Source of the DNA: Dietzia timorensis
Lineage (GTDB): Bacteria > Actinomycetota > Actinomycetes > Mycobacteriales > Mycobacteriaceae
Reading direction: 5' to 3'
Assembly (NCBI RefSeq): GCF_020742175.1
Contig: NZ_DYXM01000209.1
Location: 1-14,477 of the forward strand
DNA length: 14,477 bases
Made by a program: the position numbers and the translations under genes. The notes below the pieces were generated by a model, which ran no database searches, was not told the DNA's origin, and saw nothing but the letters and a program-made list of their open reading frames with translations. Of the stretch, positions 6,812 through 14,477 are shown one piece after another (position 1 is the first letter of the stretch; every line of letters begins with the position of its first letter).

Positions 6812-7102
6812 ATGACTGTTGATTCGACCGCTATCCCCGGCGCCCCGCGCGATTTCACGATGTTCACCACGAGTTGGTGCCCGTTCTGCCAGCGGCTGAA
6901 GAAGCTACTCGACGAGTCGGAGACCCCATACACGGAGATCGACGTCGAGGAGGATTCGGATGCTGCGGCATTTGTCGAATCCGTGAACGACGGCAACCGG
7001 GTCGTTCCGACATTGCTGTTCTCCGACGGTTCAACCGAAACCAATCCCGGCGCATCGAAGGTGCGCGCGAAGCTCGACGAACTCGCTGCTGCCGCCGAAT
7101 AG
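6812..7102 (+). CDS. mrx1: Mycoredoxin-type glutaredoxin
   Basis: A 96-residue glutaredoxin-fold protein. The active site is SWCPFCQRLK (C23 and C26). The cis-proline loop is VVPT (P66), followed by FSDGSTETNPGASKVRAKL, which closely resembles the end of mycobacterial mycoredoxin-1. It should reduce protein-mycothiol mixed disulfides in the cytoplasm using mycothiol as electron source. The frame is open to 6758, but the ATG at 6812 gives the normal family length and lies 7 nt after a -10 box; the extra 18 residues of the longer reading show no family similarity. From memory it corresponds to M. tuberculosis Rv3198A. It is divergent from uvrD2 and converges on nudC with a 7-bp gap. The CPFC active site differs from the CGYC I recall for M. 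tuberculosis Mrx1. Confidence 0.9.
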   Translation: MTVDSTAIPGAPRDFTMFTTSWCPFCQRLKKLLDESETPYTEIDVEEDSDAAAFVESVNDGNRVVPTLLFSDGSTETNPGASKVRAKLDELAAAAE

Positions 7103-7109
7103 CTGCCGC

Positions 7110-8081
7110 CTAGCTGGGTCGGTCCGCTACTCCTCGTTCGAGTTCCTCGTTGACTGCGACCACCCAGGAGTCGATCATGACCCGAGCGATGGAGACGCCG
7201 GTGGGGAGCACCATGTTCGGGTCATCGCCGCGAAGCAGCCGTTCGACTTCGCGCACGTCGAGCCACACCGATTCGCTGATCTCGCCGTCGTGGTGGTTGA
7301 TGATTTGGTCGGGATTCGCGAGCGCATGGAATCCCACCATGAGTGAGCGCGGGAACGGCCACGGCTGGCTTCCGAGGTAGCGGGGCTCGGACACCTCCAG
7401 GCCGACCTCCTCGAAGATCTCCCTCTTGACGCAGTTCTCCAGGGATTCGCCGGCCTCGACGAATCCGGCGAGCACCGAGTAGAAGTTTTTGGTCCACTGC
7501 GAGTTTCGGGACAGCAGAATCTTGCGGTGCCCGTCGTGGACGAGGCAGATCACCGCGGGATCCGTGCGCGGGAATTCTTCGACCTTGTTGCTCGGGTCGA
7601 ATCCCGCCCAGCCCGATTGTGTGCGCGTGATGTGCGCTTCCGGTTGCTTACCGAAGTTGTTGAGGCGGTGCCACGCGAGCAGCGCCACCGCCTCGGCCGC
7701 GAGCGCGGCGTCGTGAGGAAGCAGGGATTCCCCGCTCGAGCGCAGGTCCGACGCTCCTGTGCCGCCCAGCGAATCCGATTGCATCGCCCAGATGTGACGC
7801 CCGTTCGGCGCGATTCCAAGGAACACCGCGAGGTGCGGGGGCCGCTCGGAGACATCGAAGGCCGGGTCGAAGGTCAGGCGCAGATGCTTTCCAGCTTGAT
7901 CGCCATCGGCGGTGTTCTCGACAACCTCTGTGCGGAAACGGCCCCGCTCGTCGACGCGCATGACGAGCGCGGTCGGCCACTCCTTCTCCAGCTCCTCGGT
8001 GTTTCCACGCAGGTGCGCGGCGCGGTTCACCGACACAGCGGAGAACAGCGGCTGCTCGATGAGCGAGAATTCGTGCGGCAT
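7110..8081 (-). CDS. nudC: NudC-type NAD+ diphosphatase (Nudix hydrolase)
   Basis: A 323-residue Nudix hydrolase. The Nudix box is complete at 206-228 (G-x5-E-x7-REIFEEVGL), and SQPWPFPRS (238-246) is the NudC subfamily signature. EFPRTDPAVI (169-178) is the conserved entry to the Nudix domain. It should hydrolyse NAD(H) to NMN(H) and AMP and may remove NAD caps from RNA. Family members usually have a Cys4 zinc ribbon just before EFPRTDP. Here residues ~140-170 contain no cysteine, and the whole protein has only two (C179, C217). The ATG at 8081 is supported by AAGGG (8095 to 8091) 9 nt upstream. It lies 54 bp downstream of the potassium channel gene on the same strand and is probably co-transcribed with it. 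From memory it corresponds to M. tuberculosis Rv3199c. Confidence 0.93.
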   Translation of the reverse strand: MPHEFSLIEQPLFSAVSVNRAAHLRGNTEELEKEWPTALVMRVDERGRFRTEVVENTADGDQAGKHLRLTFDPAFDVSERPPHLAVFLGIAPNGRHIWAMQSDSLGGTGASDLRSSGESLLPHDAALAAEAVALLAWHRLNNFGKQPEAHITRTQSGWAGFDPSNKVEEFPRTDPAVICLVHDGHRKILLSRNSQWTKNFYSVLAGFVEAGESLENCVKREIFEEVGLEVSEPRYLGSQPWPFPRSLMVGFHALANPDQIINHHDGEISESVWLDVREVERLLRGDDPNMVLPTGVSIARVMIDSWVVAVNEELERGVADRPS

Positions 8082-8135
8082 TGATGACGTCCCTTACGTG
8101 CGATATCGGAAGGAATCCTGGGCGCCGAAAAGGGG

Positions 8136-9212
8136 CTAGTCGTTTCCGACCATCCGGATGTACAGCAGCCGATCCCCCGACTCGAGAGCATCTGCGTCCG
8201 GTTCGTTGACCTTGATCAGCGTACCCTTGCGCACGACGCCGAGGACCATCTCCTTGAGGTGGCGGGGCGAGCCGCCGACTTCGTTCTCCTCCACTCTGCG
8301 CTCGGCGATCGAGAACCCCTCGTCCGGGGTGAGGAGGTCCTCCATCATCCCCACCACGGTCGGGGTGACGGTCGCCAGCCCGAGGAGACGGCCGGCCGTC
8401 TCCGCGGACACGACCACCGAGTCCGCGCCCGATTGTTTGAGCAGATGTGTGTTCTCGGATTCTCGTACCGTGGCGACGATTTTCGCGTTCGGCGCCAGCT
8501 CCCGGGCCGACAGGGTGACCAGCACCGACGAGTCGTCCGAGCTGAGGGCGACGACGACAGCACGTGCACGTGTGACGCCGGCGAGTTTGAGCACGTCCGA
8601 TTTGGTGGCAGAGCCGGAAACGGTCACGAGGCCGCGCGCCGCGGCGGCCTTGAGCGCCTGCGGGTCGTTGTCGACGACGACGATCTCGGAGGCCGAGATG
8701 TCGTCGGCGAGCAGTGCGGCGACGGCGGAGCGTCCCTTGGTTCCGTAACCGACGACGACGGTGTGGTTCCGCAAGGTGGTCCTCCAACGTTGGATCTTGA
8801 GGGCTTGCCTGGATTGTTCGGTAAGCACCGCGAGGGTCGTCCCGACGAGGATGATGAGGAAGATCAGTCGCAGCGGGGTGAGGACGATGATGTTGACCAG
8901 CCGGGCACCTTCGGTCACCGGCGTGATGTCGCCGTATCCCACGGTCGACAGGGACACAGTCGTGTAATAGATGCAGTCAATGAGCGACATTCCGGGCTCG
9001 CCGTTGCCGTCCTGGTATCCGTCGCGGTCCAGGTAGACAACGACAACTGCGATGACGATCACCAGGAACGCGAACCACAGCCGCTTTGCGATGATGCGCC
9101 ACGGGCTTGCCACGTGGTCCGGGATCGAAACGATCCCGACGAGCGCGTGGTCGGGGCTTTCGTCTAGCGGGTCATCGACGCGAAAGCGGTTACGCAGGCG
9201 CGACCTTCCCAC
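8136..9212 (-). CDS. Two-TM potassium channel with RCK (TrkA-N/TrkA-C) domain
   Basis: A 358-residue membrane protein. TM1 lies at ~43-60 (RLWFAFLVIVIAVVVVY), the pore loop contains the K+ selectivity filter TVGYGD (90-95), and TM2 at ~107-130 is rich in Leu/Ile/Val. The cytoplasmic part starts at ~151 with HTVVVGYGTKG, a Rossmann-type RCK N-domain, continues with VVVDNDP, whose acidic residues end strand 2 and contact the nucleotide ribose in such folds, and ends in a TrkA-C-like domain (~290-358). This is the MthK/Kch-like architecture, and ligands such as NAD(H) or divalent ions may gate it. The frame is open to a TTG at 9230, but GTG 9212 is preferred because AAAGGGGG sits 6 nt upstream. 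It lies between adnB (73 bp upstream) and nudC. From memory it corresponds to M. tuberculosis Rv3200c. Confidence 0.92.
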   Translation of the reverse strand: MGRSRLRNRFRVDDPLDESPDHALVGIVSIPDHVASPWRIIAKRLWFAFLVIVIAVVVVYLDRDGYQDGNGEPGMSLIDCIYYTTVSLSTVGYGDITPVTEGARLVNIIVLTPLRLIFLIILVGTTLAVLTEQSRQALKIQRWRTTLRNHTVVVGYGTKGRSAVAALLADDISASEIVVVDNDPQALKAAAARGLVTVSGSATKSDVLKLAGVTRARAVVVALSSDDSSVLVTLSARELAPNAKIVATVRESENTHLLKQSGADSVVVSAETAGRLLGLATVTPTVVGMMEDLLTPDEGFSIAERRVEENEVGGSPRHLKEMVLGVVRKGTLIKVNEPDADALESGDRLLYIRMVGND

Positions 9213-9218
9213 TTTCGA

Positions 9219-9226
9219 CCCCCTTT
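9219..9226 (-). promoter_or_regulatory. Ribosome binding site that fixes the channel start
   Basis: AAAGGGGG on the minus strand, 6 nt before GTG 9212. It lies inside the longer reading that begins at TTG 9230, so it argues that the first 6 codons of that longer reading are not translated. Confidence 0.7.
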
Positions 9227-9252
9227 GCAACGGCTCAACACTGGACTAGCTA

Positions 9253-9258
9253 ACCATA
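9253..9258 (-). promoter_or_regulatory. Weak candidate -10 box upstream of the potassium channel
   Basis: TATGGT on the minus strand fits TAnnnT and lies in the 73-bp gap between adnB and the channel gene. It would give a leader of about 34 nt. No -35 element is seen at normal spacing, so read-through from adnAB remains equally possible. Confidence 0.25.
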
Positions 9259-9285
9259 GACACGCCAGCGTCGTTGCGTGCGGCA

Positions 9286-12200
9286 TTATCGGCCGACTCC
9301 GCCGGTTTTCTCGCCGCGGGCCGCATCGTCCGCCGCGCCGATTTCGTCGTCTTCGTCCCCGAGCGCTCGTTGTACATGTTCGGCGTCGATGGTTTTCGCA
9401 AACCTGCGTTCGAACGCCGCGGCGAGTTCAGCTTCATCCGGCAGGGTCTCTGGATACACGTCCTCCCCGCTACCGATGTAGTGGAATGCTCCGCGGATGC
9501 GTTCGAGCGGCACCGGGGTCCCGGTTTCCTCCTCGAGGATCCGCGCCCACGCGATGCGGTAGATCGCCAGTTGGATCGCGACGTCCTGGCGGTGTTTGCG
9601 GGCGCTTGCCGAATCCGGCGACTTCCCGCCGGGCATCGCGCCGGTCTTCCAATCGACGACAATCCAATCCTCGCCGTCCCGGAACACCGCATCCATCTTC
9701 CCGACCTTGATCTGCCCACCGATCGACACGGCAAACGGCACCTCTACCGCCGCTGCGGTCTTCTGCGCCCAGTGCGAGGAGAGGAACTGTTCCCGCAGCG
9801 CCTGCTGATCGGCTTCCTCCCAGTCGTCGCCGCTGCCCGGGAGTTCGTCGTCGGCAATCAGGAACTGTGTGGCCGCGGTGAAATACTCCTCGACCCACGC
9901 GTGGAACGTGGTCCCTCGCCGCGCGAATTGATTCGGTTTCTGCGGCATCGGCCGCATCACGTTCACCGCGAAACTCGCCGGATCACGTTCCAGCGCGACG
10001 TGCTGTGTCGCGGTCAGCCGCGACGGAATCTCCACATCTATGACGTCGGACGCCGCGTGCCGGGCCTGCCGGATGTGGATCAGCGCCTCGCTCAGCCAAG
10101 CGGCGGTGAGCGGGTCGGAGAATTCCTCGCCCGCAGCCGCGACCACCTCCGCGATGCTGGATTCGGAGAACGCGCCGAGATCGACCGGCAGGGACGACGC
10201 AACCTCGCGCGCGGCACCCGCCACGGCTGCGTGCGAGGACGGATCTTCGCCAGGGCCGCCGGCGTCGTGTTCCGGCCACACAGCCCTGGCGTTCGAGTTC
10301 TCCAGCGGGTTTTCGTCGCCGGGGTCGTTGACCCATTCATCGACGGTCGCGACGTGCGGGGCGTCGAGCACGGTGTCCCGAAGTTCCTGGAGGAAGAGCG
10401 ACGGACCGAGCGGTTTCTGCACCCCCTCGCTCCAGTGGTGCGCGGAGACGAGAAGCTCGCTCTTACTGCGCGTCAATGCCACATAGAACAGTCGGCGGTC
10501 CTCCTCGCCGACCGTCGACTTGAGTTCGTTGATGTGCGCGGTGAGTAGCTCATCGAGTTCCTTGTAGTTCGTCGCCTCAGCGATGTCCACGACCGGAACC
10601 CCGCCGGGGTTCGCGTCTGTTCGCCGGTCCCCGCGTAGGTGGGAGGGAATCTCCCAGCTGTTTCGTACCCAGTTGGACGGGGCCTTGTCCTTGGGGAAAC
10701 GTCCCTTGACCACGTGGGGAACGGCGACGATGTCCCATTCGAGCCCCTTCGCCGAGTGGACGGTGAGGATCTGCACGCGCCCGTCCTGTGGAACGATTTC
10801 CTGCGCGAGCCCTCGCTCCACGCCGCGCGCCACGTCGAGGTAGTCGAGGAACGCCTGGACCGAGGCATCGGGGTTGCTCGCGAAGTCGGCGGCACGACGC
10901 GCGAGCGTGTCGAGCTGTTGCCGCCCCTCTCCCTTGCCGAGCTTTGCGCGGACACGCACCTCGACGTCGAGCCCCAAGGCGTTCTCGGCGACGCTGAGCA
11001 CGTGCGCCGGCCCCTGATCGAGCCTGTCGCGGACAGCCGCGACGACGGCGTCGAAATCGGCGAGTGCCGCGCGCCCCTCGGCGGTAAACGGTCCGCGGGC
11101 GCCCGGATTGTGAGCCGCATCCGCGAGTCCTGCGTTGTCGATGTTTTCCAGCTCGGCGAGGGAAGCGAAATCGGCGCGCAACTTGTCGATTCCCTGTGCT
11201 TCGTCCTCTCCGGACCGCTCCGGTCGGTGGGAGATTTCCTGTGCCCGGCGGTGCAGCGCAGCCAGGTCCGCGGCTCCAAGACGGAACCGGTCCCCTGCCA
11301 GCAGCCGCATCGATGCCTCGTCGTCACCAGGATTCACTGCGACGCGCATGAGCGCGAGGACGTCCGAGATCTCGGGTACGTCGAGGAGCCCACCCGAGGA
11401 CAGGACCTCGACCTCGAGTCCCTCCGCACGAAGCGCGCGCGCCAGCGGTTCGGCGTCGGCATTTCTCCGCACGAGTACCGCCGCCGACGGGGGCTTGCCG
11501 TGATCGGATTCGTACCGCCGGTACTTGCCGGCCATCCGCGACGCTACCCATCCGCGCTCGTCGTCGACCGTGGCGAATACGCCGAGGCGAACATCGCCCC
11601 GCTCGGAGTCTTTCTTGGGCTCGAGCACCGGCACCGTGGCGCCACTGTCCTTATTCTTGTTGCGCAGCTGTGCGGTGACGCTGTTGGCGAGCGTGAGTAC
11701 TTCCGGCGGGTTGCGCCACGAAGTCGACAGGTTCCGCTGATAGGCCTGTCCCTTAGCTCGCGGGAAATCGGTGAGAAAGCTGTCGAGGTTGGACGCGGAG
11801 GCACCACGCCAGCCGTAGATCGACTGCATGGGATCGCCGACCGCCGTCACCGCGAGGGGCTGTCTCTCGCCGCCGCCGAAGAGGCTTGCGAGCATGACCC
11901 GCTGCGCCTGTCCCGTGTCCTGATATTCGTCGAGCAGGACGACGGAGGTGAGGCGGCGTTCGGCGTCGACGACCTCGGGAAAGCGTGAGGATAGCTGCGC
12001 GGCGTAGGACATGCGCATGCCGAAGGTGAGTTTTCCTTCGCTACGTAGGCGCTCGTGTACCGCGTCGACGACGTCGAGAAGCGCGAGACGGTCCTCCTGT
12101 GCGGCCGCCGCGGTTTGTAGGTCCTTTTTCGCTGCTTTCGTTTCGAGCGATTCGACGGCCTGGGACAACAGGTCCTCATCCCCGCGCACATCGTCGGTGG

Positions 12201-12783
12201 TGATGAGGTGCCCGGAAATCTGTTCCGCCAGCGCGATGACGCGCTCGACGACGGTCCCCACCGACCACGGGAACGGGCGGTCCCATTCCGAGACGATCGA
12301 GTGCACGAGAATGTAGAGGTCTGTCTCGTTGATTACCGTCGCGTCGGGCTCGACGGGTATGAGGAGTCCGTGGCTCGAGAGCACGTCGCCCGCGTAGGAG
12401 TCGTAGGTCGAGATCCGGGGCTGCTCGGTGCGGATGGCTTCGGCGATGTCGCTGACCTCGTCGCCGCGCGAGACGAAATCGTGGCTGCGCGCGAATTCGT
12501 CGAGCCGCATCTGTACGCGGCGGGACAGCTGCTGGGCCGCCTTTCGCGTGAACGTGAGACCGAGGATCTGGCCGGGCCTGGCCCTCCTCGTGGCGACCAG
12601 GTACACCACGCGCGCCGCCATCGTCTCGGTCTTGCCCGCACCCGCCCCCGCCACGACCAGCGTCGGCTCCATCGGCCCGGCTATGACGTCCGCCTGCGCG
12701 TCCGTCGGTTCATTACCGCCGATGGCGCGGGCGATATCACCCGGGGTGAGCTGTTCGAGCGGCTTTCTAGCGGTGTCGCTCAA
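9286..12783 (-). CDS. adnB: AdnB subunit of the AdnAB helicase-nuclease (end resection motor)
   Basis: About 1165 residues with an intact UvrD-like motor. It has Walker A VAGAGAGKTETMA (GKT ~49-51), TFTRKAA (motif Ia region), LDEYQD (~284-289), GDPMQSIYGWRGA (~316-328), motif V TVHSAKGLEWDIV and motif VI LFYVALTRSKSEL. A C-terminal RecB-like nuclease follows, with GTTFHAWVEE, GKMDAVF, VVDWKTG (catalytic D1044 and K1046) and QLAIYRIAW. With AdnA it forms the mycobacterial heterodimer that unwinds and resects double-strand breaks. AdnB is the lead motor in published work, and each subunit's nuclease cuts one strand. TTG 12783 is preferred as start because it overlaps the adnA stop by 4 nt (TTGA) and gives the family N-terminus (LTPGDIARAIG...PTDAQADVI). 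GTG codons at 12819 and 12837 are alternatives. From memory it corresponds to M. tuberculosis Rv3201c. Confidence 0.95.
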   Translation of the reverse strand: MSDTARKPLEQLTPGDIARAIGGNEPTDAQADVIAGPMEPTLVVAGAGAGKTETMAARVVYLVATRRARPGQILGLTFTRKAAQQLSRRVQMRLDEFARSHDFVSRGDEVSDIAEAIRTEQPRISTYDSYAGDVLSSHGLLIPVEPDATVINETDLYILVHSIVSEWDRPFPWSVGTVVERVIALAEQISGHLITTDDVRGDEDLLSQAVESLETKAAKKDLQTAAAAQEDRLALLDVVDAVHERLRSEGKLTFGMRMSYAAQLSSRFPEVVDAERRLTSVVLLDEYQDTGQAQRVMLASLFGGGERQPLAVTAVGDPMQSIYGWRGASASNLDSFLTDFPRAKGQAYQRNLSTSWRNPPEVLTLANSVTAQLRNKNKDSGATVPVLEPKKDSERGDVRLGVFATVDDERGWVASRMAGKYRRYESDHGKPPSAAVLVRRNADAEPLARALRAEGLEVEVLSSGGLLDVPEISDVLALMRVAVNPGDDEASMRLLAGDRFRLGAADLAALHRRAQEISHRPERSGEDEAQGIDKLRADFASLAELENIDNAGLADAAHNPGARGPFTAEGRAALADFDAVVAAVRDRLDQGPAHVLSVAENALGLDVEVRVRAKLGKGEGRQQLDTLARRAADFASNPDASVQAFLDYLDVARGVERGLAQEIVPQDGRVQILTVHSAKGLEWDIVAVPHVVKGRFPKDKAPSNWVRNSWEIPSHLRGDRRTDANPGGVPVVDIAEATNYKELDELLTAHINELKSTVGEEDRRLFYVALTRSKSELLVSAHHWSEGVQKPLGPSLFLQELRDTVLDAPHVATVDEWVNDPGDENPLENSNARAVWPEHDAGGPGEDPSSHAAVAGAAREVASSLPVDLGAFSESSIAEVVAAAGEEFSDPLTAAWLSEALIHIRQARHAASDVIDVEIPSRLTATQHVALERDPASFAVNVMRPMPQKPNQFARRGTTFHAWVEEYFTAATQFLIADDELPGSGDDWEEADQQALREQFLSSHWAQKTAAAVEVPFAVSIGGQIKVGKMDAVFRDGEDWIVVDWKTGAMPGGKSPDSASARKHRQDVAIQLAIYRIAWARILEEETGTPVPLERIRGAFHYIGSGEDVYPETLPDEAELAAAFERRFAKTIDAEHVQRALGDEDDEIGAADDAARGEKTGGVGR

Positions 12784-14477
12784 CGTCCGACCTGCCTTCC
12801 GGTGTTCTGGGTCGGGCACATGCTCGCGGCGGAGCACGACTCACACGCCTTGCTCGTGATCGCCGGATAGTCGGGCCCGATCGACAGAGCGCCCGCAGCC
12901 GTCGCCCTTCGGATCAACTCCAGGTGCGTCTGCGTCCCCATCGCCGGCTGCACGCGCTCATTCGCGCCCGTCTTGAGAGCGGCCTTCTGGTTCACATAAA
13001 CGAGAACACCTCCGGCAACCTTGTCGGCCGGATCGTCCGCCGCCGCTTCGTCGGTGGCCGTGGCGCGGGGTGCGACCATGTCGCCGATGGCGCCGAGTCG
13101 CGCGGCCAGCTGGTAGAAGGCGAGCTGCGGGTTCACGATCGCCTCGGCGACTGTGGCCGCCTTCCCACCTGATTTGAAATCGACCGCCCGGAGGTAGCCC
13201 GATTCGTCCCTGTCGAGCCGGTCGATGCGCCCGCTTACCGACACACTGGCGGCGGAAACGGCCTCCTCGTCGACGTCGACGGTGGGGCCTCCCGGGTATA
13301 GCTCCATTCGGAAGGAAATCTCTTCGCCGACCGAGGTGTATCCACCCTGGTTCGCGACCCATCCGCGGATGAGTTTCTCAGATGCGAGGATGTCCTCGAT
13401 CTCGGTGTCGAGGACCCACCCTGCAGCGGGCGACATGGCGGGCCAGAATTCCCGCACCGTGCTCTCGATCTGCCCTTCTCCCACGCCGGATTGGACGGCC
13501 TGGGCGATGGCGTGCACGACGTTCCCCTTGAGCAGGGGCATCTCGGTGCCCGAGGACATCTGCCGACCGATAAACCACCGCAGCGGGCAGGTCTCGAGTT
13601 CCTCGAACGCGCTGGGCGAGATCCTTGCTCGCGGCCCCTTATCCTTTTCGGGTACCGGAGAGCCATTCGAGGACACGGGCGCGCTGCGGTACCAGCGTCG
13701 CGCGGAAGCCGCACCGAACCCTGATCTCCGAAGTGTCGCCAGGATTCGCGCGGCGGCTTCGGATTCCGCGGCGCCGGGAGCGGTCTGGAGCTGGGTGCGC
13801 AAGTCCGCCACCAGCGCACCGGGGGTGAACATGCGGTGGCCTTCGGTGAGCGTCTCCCCCGCGGCGTCGCCCGCCGCCCACCTCGGAACGCCGGCGCGCG
13901 CCAGCTCGTCGATGAACTGCGAGGCGGCGAGATCTTCGCCGTTGTCGACGGCGGTGAACAGGATGTTCTCCCGTGCCCGCGACGCGGCGAGTACCACGAG
14001 CTTGCGTTCGTCGGCAGCGGACGCCGCCATCCCTGCGGCCTCGCGCTGGGCGTCGTCCAGGTCCTTCATATGCGGTCGGTCGAGAAGATCGACGAGGAGC
14101 TCCAGCTCGAACAGTCCGAACCGTCGCCTGGGCGACGGCCACACTCCTTCCTGGGCGCCGGCGACGACGACTACGTCGAACTCCGCGGCGACGGCGTTGT
14201 GGGCGCTGAGGAGATTCACGGCCTTCCGGCTCGGCCGGCGCCCCGCACGTCGCGGCGCCGGCAGTTCCTGCTCGCGCATCATCTCCACGAACTGGCGCAG
14301 CGAGCCGCGCGGCATCTGCTCGACGAAGTCCGCGGCATGATCGAACAGACCCATGACAGCGTCGGCGGAGCGGTCTGCGGCACGCCCGGCCACTCCCCCT
14401 CCGGCGGTGACTGCGCGCAGCGAATATGCCTTGTTGCTCGAGTGCCACAGATTCCACAGCACCATCTCCACCGAATC
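12780..14477 (-). CDS. adnA: AdnA subunit of the AdnAB helicase-nuclease, C-terminal part (start outside window)
   Basis: The frame is open to the right edge, so only about the last 565 residues are present and the N-terminal motor half is missing. The first visible part holds helicase motif V/VI equivalents that look degenerate: LLSAHNAVAAEFDVVVVAG instead of TVHxAKGLEW, and ADERKLVVLAASRAREN. The C-terminal half is an AddB-like PDDEXK nuclease with CPLRWFIG (Cys at nt ~13589), GRIDRLD, AVDFKSG (catalytic Asp at nt ~13181 plus Lys) and QLAFYQLA. A final CESC...MC cluster (Cys codons near 12845, 12836 and 12818) follows. The spacing C...CxxCx5C is that of the 4Fe-4S-stapled AddB-type nucleases. 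The stop overlaps the adnB start by 4 nt. From memory it corresponds to M. tuberculosis Rv3202c. It is partial because of the window edge, not because of a mutation. Confidence 0.93.
   Translation of the reverse strand, partial: DSVEMVLWNLWHSSNKAYSLRAVTAGGGVAGRAADRSADAVMGLFDHAADFVEQMPRGSLRQFVEMMREQELPAPRRAGRRPSRKAVNLLSAHNAVAAEFDVVVVAGAQEGVWPSPRRRFGLFELELLVDLLDRPHMKDLDDAQREAAGMAASAADERKLVVLAASRARENILFTAVDNGEDLAASQFIDELARAGVPRWAAGDAAGETLTEGHRMFTPGALVADLRTQLQTAPGAAESEAAARILATLRRSGFGAASARRWYRSAPVSSNGSPVPEKDKGPRARISPSAFEELETCPLRWFIGRQMSSGTEMPLLKGNVVHAIAQAVQSGVGEGQIESTVREFWPAMSPAAGWVLDTEIEDILASEKLIRGWVANQGGYTSVGEEISFRMELYPGGPTVDVDEEAVSAASVSVSGRIDRLDRDESGYLRAVDFKSGGKAATVAEAIVNPQLAFYQLAARLGAIGDMVAPRATATDEAAADDPADKVAGGVLVYVNQKAALKTGANERVQPAMGTQTHLELIRRATAAGALSIGPDYPAITSKACESCSAASMCPTQNTGRQVGR

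Noticed and set aside
7103..7109. Terminator between the mycoredoxin and nudC genes
   Set aside because: The gap is 7 bp. Short AGCT repeats are present, but there is no convincing stem with a T-tract.
8259..9167. Plus-strand open frame of 302 codons opposite the potassium channel
   Set aside because: The minus strand has the TVGYGD filter and RCK fold, and the opposite frame is an Asp/Arg-rich artefact of GC bias.
9405..9416. GTTCGAAC palindrome resembling SOS-box half sites
   Set aside because: LexA sites in actinobacteria read TCGAAC-N4-GTTCGA. Here the halves are in the wrong order and lie inside adnB coding sequence.
9274..10548. Long plus-strand open frame (424 codons) opposite adnB
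   Set aside because: It has no recognisable domain, is rich in Arg and follows from the high-GC codon use of adnB, whose motifs on the other strand are unmistakable.
10639..11988. Long plus-strand open frame (449 codons) opposite the adnB motor region
   Set aside because: It overlaps conserved helicase motifs of adnB entirely, and its translation shows no family pattern.

Overview
The window is high-GC DNA from an actinobacterium, almost certainly of the order Mycobacteriales. The evidence is a mycoredoxin-type glutaredoxin, the AdnA/AdnB helicase-nuclease pair, an HRDC-type UvrD2, and a gene order that matches from memory the M. tuberculosis block Rv3195 to Rv3202c. No mobile element, CRISPR array, rRNA or tRNA was found. 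The DNA is densely coding and no gene-free gap exceeds about 200 bases.

Left part (1-4458): the 3' portion of a zincin-like metallopeptidase gene (+) with a Gly/Phe-rich N-terminal region runs into the window from the left. A convergent YgjP/SprT-like zinc metallopeptidase gene (-) follows. Divergent from that is a two-gene unit (+): a TOMM cyclodehydratase-like protein with a peptide-binding-like N-terminus and a Cys4 zinc site, then a UbiB/ABC1-family atypical kinase. These two overlap by 4 nt.

Middle (4463-7102): a hairpin sits in the 25-bp gap between the kinase and uvrD2 (-), the place where M. tuberculosis carries whiB7; no whiB7 is present here. The roughly 200-bp region upstream of uvrD2 carries a good match to the SOS-independent damage promoter (RecA-NDp/PafBC type) pointing at uvrD2. 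It also holds a leaderless-type promoter for the divergent mycoredoxin gene.

Right part (7110-14477): four genes lie on the minus strand in the order adnA (5' end outside the window), adnB, a two-TM RCK potassium channel and nudC. adnA and adnB overlap by 4 nt. UvrD2 and AdnAB are DNA repair machines, while mycoredoxin, NudC and the channel handle redox, NAD(H)/NAD-capped RNA and ion balance. Most of the window is therefore a conserved stress and genome-maintenance neighbourhood. The least understood part is the TOMM-like protein plus ABC1 kinase pair, which has no visible YcaO partner or precursor peptide.
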